50,022 nucleotides of DNA from Methanobacteriota archaeon (GCA_013791785.1 VMTD01000081.1:1-50022); one strand, 5' to 3'; numbered from the stretch's first letter, positions 15,729-23,549 are shown. Notes: generated by a model from the sequence alone, not told the origin. Numbers and translations are program-made.

Positions 15729-16996
15729 GTGATGAAAGCTTGACCAAGTAAGGTAATGAAGCAAGTTTCACAGTCGTGTCTACAATCAAACATTTCCGGC
15801 TCCTTATCAGGTAAGCATTCTGGATTAGGATACTGCAATACAGATTCCACCCAGTGATTCATAATAAAAATTTGAAGTAAACGGCTCACAAGTGCTTTAT
15901 CAATGAATTTTGGCCAAATATATGCATATTTTCCTTTTTCCATTTCAATTAAATTCAGAATGGAAAGGGTGATATTGAATGGCATGTCATCACCTTCTAA
16001 TTGAGTGGAATGTATGTATGGTGGATAAAGAACAAGCAAATTGAAATCATCCACTGAGAATAATCTTGTCGGCTCTTTTTCAGGAATGTTTTTAGAATAT
16101 GCCTTTAATAACATTTCAATCTCACGTGGACGCGACAGAGATTCCAAGAAGGTGTCCTGGCATTCTTTTTCTATTTTCTCTTCCATACTGGCCCATTCTT
16201 CACCTTCTGAATGACTTTTGACTATTTCAGATATTATCTCAAATCTTTTTTGAGCATTGTATTTAGGACTATCTTTTACATCGGTTAATTTTGGTGATGC
16301 TATTAGAGGGGGAATTATAGGTGTTGGATTCATAATATAGCATATGATTTTATTGTAATTATTGGGGTTTGGAATGCTTTCTTCAATTTCTATTAACTTT
16401 TCATAACCCTCTTTAATCTTTTTATGTCGAGAAAAAGCATCCGTTTTGTATTTATAATATATTACTTTATTTCCATCTATATTGTGAGGGGAAATTGTTC
16501 TAACGAAATCACGAAATCCTTCCGGAACATTCATATACTGGCCATCTGCCTCGGCTATTTCTTCAGTCGAATATGATTCTTTATTTAGGTTTTCAAAAAT
16601 TCTAAAAAATAATGCATGAAAAAATGGATCAATCGATTTTAAATAAAAAGTATCCACTTCATACGACTCGTAAATTCTCTTGAGTGGGATAAAAATATCT
16701 TCAGGATAATTTTGAACTCCTTTTCTTAGTGGGGAATTAAGCGAAATTCCTTTTTCCTTTGCTTTTTGGACCAGATTCTGAAACTCTATTATCCTTTCAT
16801 ATATTGCATAGGGAAATCTATATTTCAGCCAAGTATAATCAAAACAGCTCCGATGAATCATCTCTTCAAACCAAACAACGGGGAAATCATATTGCATAGC
16901 ATCATTTTTTACGTAAATTGTGTGGAGACCAGGGTGATATTCACCCCATTTTTTGGAATATTTTAACCCAATCGAAATAGGGAATAAATCAGTCAT
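15671..16996 (-). CDS. hypothetical protein, 441 residues
   Basis: No family recognised. It is soluble, without signal peptide or membrane segments. Notable pieces are VVWFEEMIHRSCFDYTWLKY near residue 40, whose HR could be mistaken for a metallopeptidase motif but is not HExxH, and a C-terminal CRHDCETCFITLLGQ with a CxxxCxxC spacing (about 410-418). The ATG overlaps the stop of the AbrB-like gene by eight bases, so the two are translated together. That pairing suggests a regulator with its target, possibly a toxin-antitoxin-like pair, but the protein is far larger than MazF-type toxins. Confidence 0.6.
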   Translation of the reverse strand: MTDLFPISIGLKYSKKWGEYHPGLHTIYVKNDAMQYDFPVVWFEEMIHRSCFDYTWLKYRFPYAIYERIIEFQNLVQKAKEKGISLNSPLRKGVQNYPEDIFIPLKRIYESYEVDTFYLKSIDPFFHALFFRIFENLNKESYSTEEIAEADGQYMNVPEGFRDFVRTISPHNIDGNKVIYYKYKTDAFSRHKKIKEGYEKLIEIEESIPNPNNYNKIICYIMNPTPIIPPLIASPKLTDVKDSPKYNAQKRFEIISEIVKSHSEGEEWASMEEKIEKECQDTFLESLSRPREIEMLLKAYSKNIPEKEPTRLFSVDDFNLLVLYPPYIHSTQLEGDDMPFNITLSILNLIEMEKGKYAYIWPKFIDKALVSRLLQIFIMNHWVESVLQYPNPECLPDKEPEMFDCRHDCETCFITLLGQAFITQIPELRGKNPLSHSSVFL

Positions 16997-17249
16997 CTTC
17001 TTTTCTTCCTTTCAAGGATTTCAAAGTAAGCCGCGTTCCCAGTGCTGGAAAATCTCTATCAAATGATTTAATTAATAGCGTATAACCAGAATCGTTTGGA
17101 TCTTTGTAAAAAATAAGTTGTTCCCCTTCCTTCAACTCCATATGTTTGACTAACTCCGCAGGAATTACAATGTGCATACTTCCACTTTTCTCCTTTCGTG
17201 TAATTTTTCTAGAACCGATTTTGATAAGCGAGGTATCATTGGTTTTCAT
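16989..17249 (-). CDS. AbrB/MazE-type swapped-hairpin DNA-binding protein
   Basis: 86 residues. ITRKEKSGSMHIVIPAELVK and MELKEGEQLIFYKD form the swapped-hairpin AbrB/MazE fold used by antitoxins and transition-state regulators. The start at the second ATG (17249) is preferred because GGAGAG stands seven bases before it; the ATG at 17264 has no such site. It opens a two-gene unit with the 441-residue protein and is divergent from a winged-helix gene. It probably represses its own promoter. Confidence 0.75.
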   Translation of the reverse strand: MKTNDTSLIKIGSRKITRKEKSGSMHIVIPAELVKHMELKEGEQLIFYKDPNDSGYTLLIKSFDRDFPALGTRLTLKSLKGRKEDD

Positions 17250-17291
17250 AACTAGTCTCTCCATCAGGGGTATTTCTTCCCCTTTCTGAAC

Positions 17292-17315
17292 CTATATGGC
17301 TCTGAAGGTATATAG
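17292..17315. promoter_or_regulatory. divergent promoter pair
   Basis: ccatatagg read on the minus strand (17292-17300) fits the AbrB-like gene, and gtatatagg on the plus strand (from about 17308) fits a nearly leaderless start at 17346. The two boxes are about 12 bases apart, a likely point of shared control. Confidence 0.4.
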
Positions 17316-17345
17316 GAATTGGGGAGCATATGTCCCAATGTTGAA

Positions 17346-17816
17346 ATGATAAAGAAAAAAGATTTCAGAAAGGAAATTACTTTCGATGAATTGGATCAAA
17401 TGACTCTGGATAAGTATTATGAAAATAAATCGTCCAGACATAATTCTGCTGTTTTTAAAATCAGAGAAATACTCATGGCATTAATCATGTTGGGCCATGC
17501 GGTGAAACCTTCAGAAATCGTTAAGGTCATTCGCGACAGGAGTAAGAGGTTCGAAAAGGATTATAGACCAGGGGCTGATGTCAAATCCCAAGTAAAGTAT
17601 TATCTTAAGGAACTTGTAAAAATCGAAATTGTGGAGAAGGATTGTGATGGATATTACAGATTGGCTTACAAAGTCATCCCCTCACTACCAGACGATGATA
17701 TCGGGTTTTATTTAAAGAGAGAAAATCCAGACCCATCGGTCATCGTTTCCATGCTGGAGGTAATAATAGATTATTGCGAAAGGTTAAAGGAATATTATCT
17801 GGGGGACGAATCCTGA
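17346..17816 (+). CDS. winged-helix-like hypothetical protein
   Basis: 156 residues from ATG 17346, near the expected transcription start. An upstream TTG at 17319 would lie within the promoter zone. The region HNSAVFKIREILMALIMLGH...QVKYYLKELVKIEIVEK, then DGYYRLAYKV, reads as a winged helix with wing; the C-terminal helix is acidic. The end overlaps the integrase frame by 43 bases. It could be an excision or copy regulator for the element. Confidence 0.6.
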   Translation: MIKKKDFRKEITFDELDQMTLDKYYENKSSRHNSAVFKIREILMALIMLGHAVKPSEIVKVIRDRSKRFEKDYRPGADVKSQVKYYLKELVKIEIVEKDCDGYYRLAYKVIPSLPDDDIGFYLKRENPDPSVIVSMLEVIIDYCERLKEYYLGDES

Positions 17817-18946
17817 CCTCCGCTACATGTAGTCGAAACAATAATCTCACCCTACGACCATCCAGTGTCGATGAACTGGATACAATCCCCGCCAACGGCT
17901 CCGGCGGGAAGCCAACAGGCCATCATAAGCGGAAACCGGGACCAAAGAAGAAACATCCAAAATACAAGGCGAACTGGATGCCTAACAAATTCGGCAAATA
18001 CCCAGTAAGTTCCGCTGTGAAGCAATACTTAGCAGCCACAAGAAAATACTATGCTCCAAGCACAGATGTAGAAAGAACCCGCAAGCTGAAATATATAGTC
18101 AAAGCCCTGGATAACTTGGGGATTCCTCACAACCCTGCAAACGTCACGAGCCGGGATGTGATAATATTCCTGGATTGGATGGACGCCAAGAAGGTTGGGA
18201 ATGCCCATAAAAGGCGGTTAATGAGGTATTTGCGGGACTATCTCGCTTACTATGATAACGACATAGTCTCCCTCATGATAGCCAAGAAACAGGTCCGGGT
18301 ACCGGCAGAAATCTCCAAGGACATAAGGTCCCTGACCCTGGAAACCGTCCAGTTCCTCCATGAAGTAACCAAGAACATGGCCGGGTGGGATGGGACAGTT
18401 GCACGGTTCATAACCATGGCCTACCCTTTCACAGGGTTAAGACCATCTGAACTGAGAACACTCAGGTATATGGACCTGGACCAGGCAGATTGGACAATTC
18501 GGGTATCCCACCCCAAAGGAGAAGGCGTCTATGGCCAGAACCGGAGGGCTGTAATCCTACCGCAGGCAATTCCAGCCTTCAAGGAATATCTTCAAGAAAG
18601 GACGGAATATCTCAGGGAACACGGGGAAAGCGTGAACTTTGAATCTCTGATTCCCTACAATGGGCGGGAAGGCCTGACCTATTGGGGAACAAGCCAGCTC
18701 AACATACTCAAGATAGAAATAGAAAAGCTAGCTGGGATTAAGTTCAAAATAAAAGATTACCGGGCTACATTCTGTCAGCTTGCAATAGACAAAGGCGCGG
18801 ATCTAACAGCCGTGTCCAAAATGATGGGGCATAAGACAACAGTCACCACCGAGACCTACTATGGTCGAATAAGGGACGATAGCGCAATCCGAGAGTTGAG
18901 ACGGGCATTTACGGAGCCGGATGTCCTGTGTTTAATTCACTCGTGA
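17774..18946 (+). CDS. tyrosine recombinase (integrase) beside tRNA-Ala
   Basis: Up to 390 residues with a complete catalytic set: R223 (TGLRPSELRTL), K248 (HPKGEG), D328-Y-R330 in the HxxR position, H353 (MMGHKTT) and the nucleophile at Y362 or Y363 (ETYYGR). A basic N-terminal arm (HHKRKPGPKKKHPKYK) precedes the SAM-like domain (about 78-170). The start is uncertain: TTG 17774 is the far limit and lies inside the previous gene, while ATG 17978 would drop the basic arm. It ends 28 bases from the 3' end of tRNA-Ala, the usual arrangement of an integrase and its tRNA attachment site. The left attachment copy is not found in the window. Confidence 0.85.
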   Translation: MRKVKGILSGGRILTSATCSRNNNLTLRPSSVDELDTIPANGSGGKPTGHHKRKPGPKKKHPKYKANWMPNKFGKYPVSSAVKQYLAATRKYYAPSTDVERTRKLKYIVKALDNLGIPHNPANVTSRDVIIFLDWMDAKKVGNAHKRRLMRYLRDYLAYYDNDIVSLMIAKKQVRVPAEISKDIRSLTLETVQFLHEVTKNMAGWDGTVARFITMAYPFTGLRPSELRTLRYMDLDQADWTIRVSHPKGEGVYGQNRRAVILPQAIPAFKEYLQERTEYLREHGESVNFESLIPYNGREGLTYWGTSQLNILKIEIEKLAGIKFKIKDYRATFCQLAIDKGADLTAVSKMMGHKTTVTTETYYGRIRDDSAIRELRRAFTEPDVLCLIHS

Positions 18947-18974
18947 ACTAAAAAATAGCCAGATAAAGAAAAGA

Positions 18975-19082
18975 TGGACCCAACGGGATTTGAACCCGTG
19001 GCCTCCTGCTGGTTTGGATTCGGGCGTTGTCTTCGCCCAAACCATGCAAAGCAGGCGATCTACCGAGCTGATCTATAGGCCC
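18975..19082 (-). tRNA. tRNA-Ala(UGC) with 34-nt anticodon-loop intron
   Basis: The minus strand gives a 74-nt mature tRNA. The acceptor stem GGGCCTA pairs with TGGGTCC and contains the G3-U70 wobble pair that identifies tRNA-Ala, with discriminator A73. The anticodon stem CCTGC/GCAGG encloses the loop TTTGCAA with anticodon TGC. Exon 1 is 19082-19045, the intron 19044-19011, between positions 37 and 38, and exon 2 19010-18975. The intron's GGTTTGG and CCAAACC pair, as expected for a bulge-helix-bulge substrate of the archaeal splicing endonuclease. CCA is not encoded. The T arm reads CGGGTTCAAATCCCG. Confidence 0.95.
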
Positions 19083-19119
19083 ATTATGCGATTTGATTTG
19101 ATACTGCCAATAGGATAAT

Positions 19120-19136
19120 GGATATAAACTTTTAGG
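19120..19136 (-). promoter_or_regulatory. box A promoter of tRNA-Ala
   Basis: On the minus strand AAAAGTTTATATCC lies about 40 nt ahead of the tRNA 5' end, the normal archaeal distance for a tRNA box A with a short 5' trailer. Confidence 0.5.
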
Positions 19137-19185
19137 ATTAATAAGCTCGGTACAGGGTTCCCCCCTCCGCCCATCCCGGCCCAGC

Positions 19186-19364
19186 GGCTGGTTCCAGCCA
19201 ACCACCTCATGCCCCGCCTGTGAGGGCGGGGTACTCGCCATCGAATTTTCCGAATTCGATGTCGTGTGACACGATTCCCGGCATCATCCTTTTAAAGCCT
19301 CGCCTGTGAGGGCGGGGTGAGCTTAAATCGGCGCTCAAACTAACCACAGGGCTGGTTCCAGCCC
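19186..19364. repeat. dense cluster of perfect hairpins in mirrored order
   Basis: Six hairpins are packed into 180 nt. GGCTGG-TT-CCAGCC sits at 19186-19199. A CCCCGCC/GGCGGGG hairpin sits at 19212-19230. ATCGAATT/AATTCGAT (19240-19260) and TCGTGT/ACACGA (19262-19274) are both perfect. A second copy of the gcctgtgagggcgggg hairpin is at 19297-19320, and GGGCTGG-TT-CCAGCCC at 19349-19364. The outer and next-inner types are thus repeated in mirrored order around two middle stems. The cluster fills the gap between the tRNA and the membrane-protein gene. It could be terminators, a structured RNA or relic ends of a small transposon. No gene is seen. Confidence 0.6.
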
Positions 19365-19368
19365 CCCT

Positions 19369-20217
19369 TCACTTCCCGTACAGTGCAATCAGCTTGAGAA
19401 CGGACGGCCCCATGAACATCAAAGCGACGAACACGGCCATCGCATCCATGAACACTGCATCGAAGAAATCCCATGGCACAAGATGAATGGCTATGATTGC
19501 CAACAAGAGGAAACATGAGACCGTCAATATGATTTTTATTTCGGGTCTGGCAATGCTCTTTCGCTGCTCTGCTGAGAGGTCATCCGATATCCTGCGCTGG
19601 TTCTCAGCCACCCAAGATCCTATGAAATTGATGAACACGTAAAAGTATATGGTGAAAATTATCCGGACCAAGCTGACGAACTGGTTCATCGAAAATAAGC
19701 CTGGAGGCACGTCCCCGCCGGCAAGCCACATGTCGTCCCAGGCCAGGTATGTAGCGATGATGTAGCCGCCCATCAGGCCGAAGAAAATGAATATATTCGT
19801 GTAGGTCCGGAGCAGGCTGAGCGGATACCTCTTCCGGTAGCAATGGTCTATGTAGAATCCGGAGGCCAGGGGCATGAAAAAGGCGAACAATATGTAATAT
19901 TTGGTGTAGAAGGTGAGGCCCGTGATGAGGGAGAAGCCGCCCGATACCAGGACCACGACGGCTCTCGTCCTGGAATCCAAAATGTCAGGCTGATCTGTGT
20001 CATTGAACAGCAGGACAATCCACAATGTCACCGAGGCCGAGGCCAGTATCATCAAGTACAGAATTATACCGCCGAGACCGCCATAGGTGTCAAAGGTGAG
20101 TGCGCCATAATCATCCGGTAAGAGAATTTCCCTGAGAACGAGTGCCAGAATTATGCCTGTGGCGAACAGTATGAAGGCCGTCATCCCGCTCCAGAACTTC
20201 AGTTTTCTCAGGTTCAT
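19369..20217 (-). CDS. multi-pass integral membrane protein
   Basis: 282 residues with about seven or eight hydrophobic segments (near 11-31, 52-71, 86-105, 107-125, 136-157, 180-204, 229-247 and 254-275). No transporter signature or catalytic motif is recognised. It follows the GNAT gene by seven bases on the same strand, so the two share a transcript, and it lies close to the divergent heliorhodopsin gene. It ends inside the hairpin-rich region. Confidence 0.65.
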   Translation of the reverse strand: MNLRKLKFWSGMTAFILFATGIILALVLREILLPDDYGALTFDTYGGLGGIILYLMILASASVTLWIVLLFNDTDQPDILDSRTRAVVVLVSGGFSLITGLTFYTKYYILFAFFMPLASGFYIDHCYRKRYPLSLLRTYTNIFIFFGLMGGYIIATYLAWDDMWLAGGDVPPGLFSMNQFVSLVRIIFTIYFYVFINFIGSWVAENQRRISDDLSAEQRKSIARPEIKIILTVSCFLLLAIIAIHLVPWDFFDAVFMDAMAVFVALMFMGPSVLKLIALYGK

Positions 20218-20224
20218 CCGTTCA

Positions 20225-20710
20225 TCACCGAACCGTGTTCTCGGATGACGTCAATTCCTTCCTCACCACCTTCTGCTCCCCCAGCATCTCCCCGGTCTCC
20301 TCGAACCCCAGGTTCATGTACAGCTTCTCCGCGACAGTGTTCTCAGGCTCGTAGGACAGACCCAGGCGGACCGGTTCACCGCCGTTTTCCTGTTTCACCC
20401 TGTCGAACAGCATCAGCATGGCCTGCCTTCCGTAACCCTTTTTCTGGTATCTTTTGTCTATCATGAAACGGGTGAGCCAGAAGTTTGAGGGTTCGGTGTC
20501 ATCCCGGCTGTAGAATATGCTGCCCACCATTGTGCCGTCAGCATAGACCGCCAGTATCTGGCTTCCCTTGTAGATGTACGTCTGCGCGAGCGATATTATG
20601 TTCGGCTTTGTGGATTTGAAGAAGAAGCTGTTCTTCTGTTCCGGATTTACTTCCAGCTCAATGAATTCGGCGAAATTTTCTTCCGTAACCTCTCGGAATT
20701 CCAGGGTCAT
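20225..20710 (-). CDS. GNAT-family N-acetyltransferase (diamine/polyamine acetyltransferase-like)
   Basis: 161 residues with motif A RYQKKGYGRQAM (87-98), the acetyl-CoA pyrophosphate loop, a preceding FWLTRFMIDKR strand and a C-terminal AEKLYMNLGFEETGEM typical of GNAT enzymes. The N-terminal part resembles polyamine acetyltransferases of the PaiA/BltD/SpeG kind, but the substrate is not certain. The start is near-leaderless behind a TATA element (20734-20746). Cotranscribed with the downstream membrane protein and divergent from heliorhodopsin. Confidence 0.8.
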   Translation of the reverse strand: MTLEFREVTEENFAEFIELEVNPEQKNSFFFKSTKPNIISLAQTYIYKGSQILAVYADGTMVGSIFYSRDDTEPSNFWLTRFMIDKRYQKKGYGRQAMLMLFDRVKQENGGEPVRLGLSYEPENTVAEKLYMNLGFEETGEMLGEQKVVRKELTSSENTVR

Positions 20711-20733
20711 ATAGCCTTGGAAAGGCTTATGCC

Positions 20734-20746
20734 TTTTAATTAATTT
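20734..20746 (-). promoter_or_regulatory. TATA region of the GNAT gene
   Basis: TTAATTAAAAGGC on the minus strand lies 24-36 nt ahead of the ATG at 20710, consistent with a leaderless archaeal transcript. Confidence 0.45.
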
Positions 20747-20795
20747 TCTGCGACAACTATTTCAACCTGTAGCCCCATCCTCAAATGGGGATACT

Positions 20796-21578
20796 ATGGA
20801 CAAAACAGTGTTCGAAAAACTGAAGAGATTCAACCTGACGATGGGTGTGTTGCATCTGTTGCAGGGATGCCTGTTGCTGCTTTTGAGCAATGACTTTGCT
20901 CTTCCGGTGACAAGGAGCTATCTTGCGGCGGATTACACCGTGGGTGCGACGGGCGGCATGCCGGTGCTGATTACTGTGACCAGCACGCTTTTCGAGGTTT
21001 GGATAGGGCCGCTCGTTGCGCTCTTCCTGTTCATCTCCGCGACAGCACACATACTAATATCCACCGTGCTATACAAGAAATACGTCGCTGGTCTCAAGAG
21101 GGGCCAGAACAGGTACAGGTGGTATGAATACGCGCTCAGCTCGTCACTCATGATTGTGGTCATCAGCATGCTGGTCGGAATCTCGGATGCGGGCACGCTC
21201 ATGCTGGTCTTCTTCCTCAACATGATGATGATCCTGTTCGGTCTGATTATGGAGACCATGAACGAGAAGCGCAAGAAACCGGACTGGTCGCCGTTCTGGT
21301 TCGGATGTATTGCCGGGTTCATACCCTGGGTGGTAATATTCATCTGGCTGTTCGGGGCAGGCGGCTCCGGCGGCGGGCCTCCCGATTTTGTGTACTACAT
21401 ATTCCTCAGCATGGCACTGTTCTTCAACAGCTTCGCCGTGAACATGTGGCTGCAGTACAAGAAGAAGGGAAAGTGGGCAGAATATCTCTATGGCGAGAAG
21501 ATGTATATCGTGCTGAGCCTGGTAGCAAAATCGCTCCTGGCATGGCAGGTGTTTATTGGCACTCTCAGGCCTACCTGA
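20796..21578 (+). CDS. heliorhodopsin
   Basis: 260 residues with seven transmembrane segments and the heliorhodopsin signatures FNLTMGVLHLLQG (TM1), RWYEYALSSSLMI (108-120, with likely counterion E111), an AGFIPWVV segment, LFFNSFAVNMWLQYKKKGKW and SLVAKSLLAWQVF. K245 in the last helix is the expected retinal Schiff-base lysine. Heliorhodopsins are light-absorbing membrane proteins with inverted topology (N-terminus inside) compared with other microbial rhodopsins, and a structure is known from a Thermoplasmatales archaeon. Their output is not settled. A hairpin (CCCCATCCTCAAATGGGG, 20774-20791) stands just before the start and GGGGAT may serve as ribosome binding site. No retinal-synthesis gene is nearby. 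Confidence 0.93.
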   Translation: MDKTVFEKLKRFNLTMGVLHLLQGCLLLLLSNDFALPVTRSYLAADYTVGATGGMPVLITVTSTLFEVWIGPLVALFLFISATAHILISTVLYKKYVAGLKRGQNRYRWYEYALSSSLMIVVISMLVGISDAGTLMLVFFLNMMMILFGLIMETMNEKRKKPDWSPFWFGCIAGFIPWVVIFIWLFGAGGSGGGPPDFVYYIFLSMALFFNSFAVNMWLQYKKKGKWAEYLYGEKMYIVLSLVAKSLLAWQVFIGTLRPT

Positions 21579-21590
21579 GCAATTGATGTT

Positions 21591-21606
21591 CATTCTGCGC
21601 AGAATG
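21591..21606. repeat. perfect 16-bp palindrome downstream of heliorhodopsin
   Basis: CATTCTGCGCAGAATG is fully self-complementary. It lies 13 bases after the heliorhodopsin stop. It may be a dimer-binding operator for the leuC promoter side or part of a 3' structure; there is no T run for a classic terminator. Confidence 0.4.
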
Positions 21607-21730
21607 CGTATGCGCAGTTCAGGGTACGTTCTGCAGCCCAGTCAAAGGCCATTTTTCCCACTTTCAACCACATATGTTGAATTTTTGCGCATATCGCCGA
21701 CGAAACAATCTCAAAATTACGTGCCAGCCC

Positions 21731-21750
21731 CGGAAACTTAAGCTTATTAA
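21731..21750 (+). promoter_or_regulatory. BRE/TATA promoter of leuC
   Basis: cggaaacttaagcttattaa contains a purine-rich BRE-like start and an AT core about 35-45 nt before ATG 21782, giving a leaderless or short-leader transcript. Confidence 0.45.
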
Positions 21751-21781
21751 CCCCTGTGCAATTCCTTGGTCAGGTGCTCCC

Positions 21782-23017
21782 ATGGGTAAGACTTTAGTCG
21801 AAAAGATACTGGCCGCACATGCGGATGAGGACGTGACAGCAGGAAAAATTGTCTGGATAAGGATCGATGTGCGCTCCGCACGGGATTTCGGCGGCGCGAA
21901 CGTGGTCAAGAATTTCAGGAAATACTATCCCGGCGAGAAGGTCGAGGACCTGGAAAAGACGTTTTTCACGTTCGACTGCAACGTTCCCGCAAATACGATT
22001 CCATATGCCAACAACCAGCAGATATGCCGGAATTATGCGAAGGAGCAGGGGATCAAGCTTTACGACGTTGATGCAGGCATCGGCTCCCACGTGATGATAG
22101 AGGAGGGTATCGGTTATCCGGGTTCGACAGTCGTCGGGACGGACTCCCATCTGAACATCATGGGCGCGGTGGGTGCGTTCGGTCAGGGCATGGGGGACCA
22201 GGACATCGCATTTGTGTTCAAGACAGGGAAGACCTGGTTCGAAATTCCGGGCAGCATCGTTGTCAACATTAAAGGCTATCTGCCGGAGACCTGTTCCGCG
22301 AAGGATTTAACTCTGTTCATAACCGGCAAGCTCGGAACCAAGACCGCACTGGGCAAGGCAATAGAGTTCCGCGGCCCGGCAATCGACAGGCTGGACCTGG
22401 CCGGCCGTATAACGCTCGCCAGCATGGCCACAGAGATGGGCGCCATTATCGGTCTCGTCGTGCCGAACAAGGAGGTGCTGGACCACTTCGGCCAGAAGGA
22501 GGCCCTGTTGCCGGATGAGGATGCGGTCTATGAGAAAACGATTGACTTGGACATCAGTAATTTAAAACCGCAGATTGCCAAGCCGCCGAAGCCTGACGCC
22601 GTGGTGGACGTCGAATCACTGGGCGGCCCCGAAATTCACTCGGTTTTCATCGGTTCCTGCACCAACGGAACCTACGAGGATATGGTGAAAGTAGCTAGTA
22701 TCATGAAGGGCCGTAAGGTGAAACCAGGAATCGTGGCGACACTGGTACCGGCCACAATGAAGGTCTGGAAGCGGCTTCTCAAGGAGGGCCACATCAGCAC
22801 ATTCATAGAATCCGGCTTCGTGGTATCCAACCCGGGCTGCGGCGGCTGCGCATCCGGCCAGATTGGCATGACCGGCGAAGGTCAGGTTCATGTGTCAACG
22901 TCCAACAGGAATTTTGCTGGAAAGCAGGGCGCGGGAGCTACCTATTTAGCATCCCCGGAAACGGCGGCCGCGTCGGCCATACTTGGTAGGATTGCCACAT
23001 TGCAGGAGGTAGAATAA
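21782..23017 (+). CDS. leuC: 3-isopropylmalate dehydratase large subunit (LeuC/HacA family)
   Basis: 411 residues from ATG 21782; a longer frame from 21674 crosses the promoter and is rejected. The aconitase-family [4Fe-4S] ligands are visible in GSCTNGTYEDM and SNPGCGGCASGQIG, with VVGTDSHLN as an active-site segment and CSAKDLTLFITGKLG typical of the archaeal two-subunit enzymes. It isomerises a 2-hydroxy to a 3-hydroxy acid: isopropylmalate in leucine synthesis, or homoaconitate or citramalate-type acids in relatives. The small subunit follows immediately. The exact substrate is not fixed by sequence. Confidence 0.9.
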   Translation: MGKTLVEKILAAHADEDVTAGKIVWIRIDVRSARDFGGANVVKNFRKYYPGEKVEDLEKTFFTFDCNVPANTIPYANNQQICRNYAKEQGIKLYDVDAGIGSHVMIEEGIGYPGSTVVGTDSHLNIMGAVGAFGQGMGDQDIAFVFKTGKTWFEIPGSIVVNIKGYLPETCSAKDLTLFITGKLGTKTALGKAIEFRGPAIDRLDLAGRITLASMATEMGAIIGLVVPNKEVLDHFGQKEALLPDEDAVYEKTIDLDISNLKPQIAKPPKPDAVVDVESLGGPEIHSVFIGSCTNGTYEDMVKVASIMKGRKVKPGIVATLVPATMKVWKRLLKEGHISTFIESGFVVSNPGCGGCASGQIGMTGEGQVHVSTSNRNFAGKQGAGATYLASPETAAASAILGRIATLQEVE

Positions 23018-23527
23018 ATGATATTCAAAGGCAGGGTCTGGCTTCTTCTCAGAGAGGGAAAGCTCATTGATGATATTGACACGGACATGATATTTCACAA
23101 CAAGTATCTGGCCATAACCGATATCGCCGAAATGGGGCAGTACACGTTCGACAACCTGGAAGGCTACAAGGACTTCGCGAAGAAGGCTCAGCCTGGCGAT
23201 ATAGTAATCACTGGCCAGAACTTCGGCTCCGGGTCCTCGCGCCAGCATGCGGTGGATTGCTTCGTCGCACTGAAGACCGTCTGCGTCGCCGCCCAGTCCT
23301 TCGGGGCCATCTACAAGCGCAACGCCATTAACTCCGGTTTTCCGATACTCACCATAAAGCAGATAGACCTGAGCAAGGTGAAATCAGGAGATATTGTCGA
23401 GATGGATTCCGAGGCTGGCACAATAAAGAAGGACAGCAGTGATATCGGCAAACTTGAACCGCTTTCGACGGTTCAAAAAGACATCCTGAAAGCGGGAAAT
23501 GTGTTCGAGTACGCGAAGACGTTATAG
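23018..23527 (+). CDS. leuD: 3-isopropylmalate dehydratase small subunit (LeuD family)
   Basis: 169 residues forming the swivelling domain that pairs with LeuC. DDIDTDMIFHNKYL and NFGSGSSRQHAVDC are the family's conserved loops. It starts directly after the leuC stop, with GGAGGT in the end of leuC as its ribosome binding site. The substrate-choice loop after KYL reads AITD, unlike the YLVYT form I recall for one isopropylmalate enzyme or the YLRT form of homoaconitases, so specificity is open. No other leucine gene is in the window. It ends 22 bases from a convergent epimerase gene. Confidence 0.88.
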   Translation: MIFKGRVWLLLREGKLIDDIDTDMIFHNKYLAITDIAEMGQYTFDNLEGYKDFAKKAQPGDIVITGQNFGSGSSRQHAVDCFVALKTVCVAAQSFGAIYKRNAINSGFPILTIKQIDLSKVKSGDIVEMDSEAGTIKKDSSDIGKLEPLSTVQKDILKAGNVFEYAKTL

Positions 23528-23549
23528 AAATAACCGGACTTCGTTTGGC

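Noticed and set aside
16857-16920. Zinc metalloprotease motif in the 441-residue protein
   Set aside because: The EEMIHRS segment lacks the HExxH order needed for metal binding.
2427-18975. Left attachment-site copy of the tRNA 3' end within the window
   Set aside because: No second stretch matching the tRNA T arm and acceptor was seen by eye; it probably lies outside the window.
18948-19241. 97-residue minus-strand ORF across the tRNA
   Set aside because: It reads through tRNA-Ala and the hairpin cluster and has no protein-like composition.
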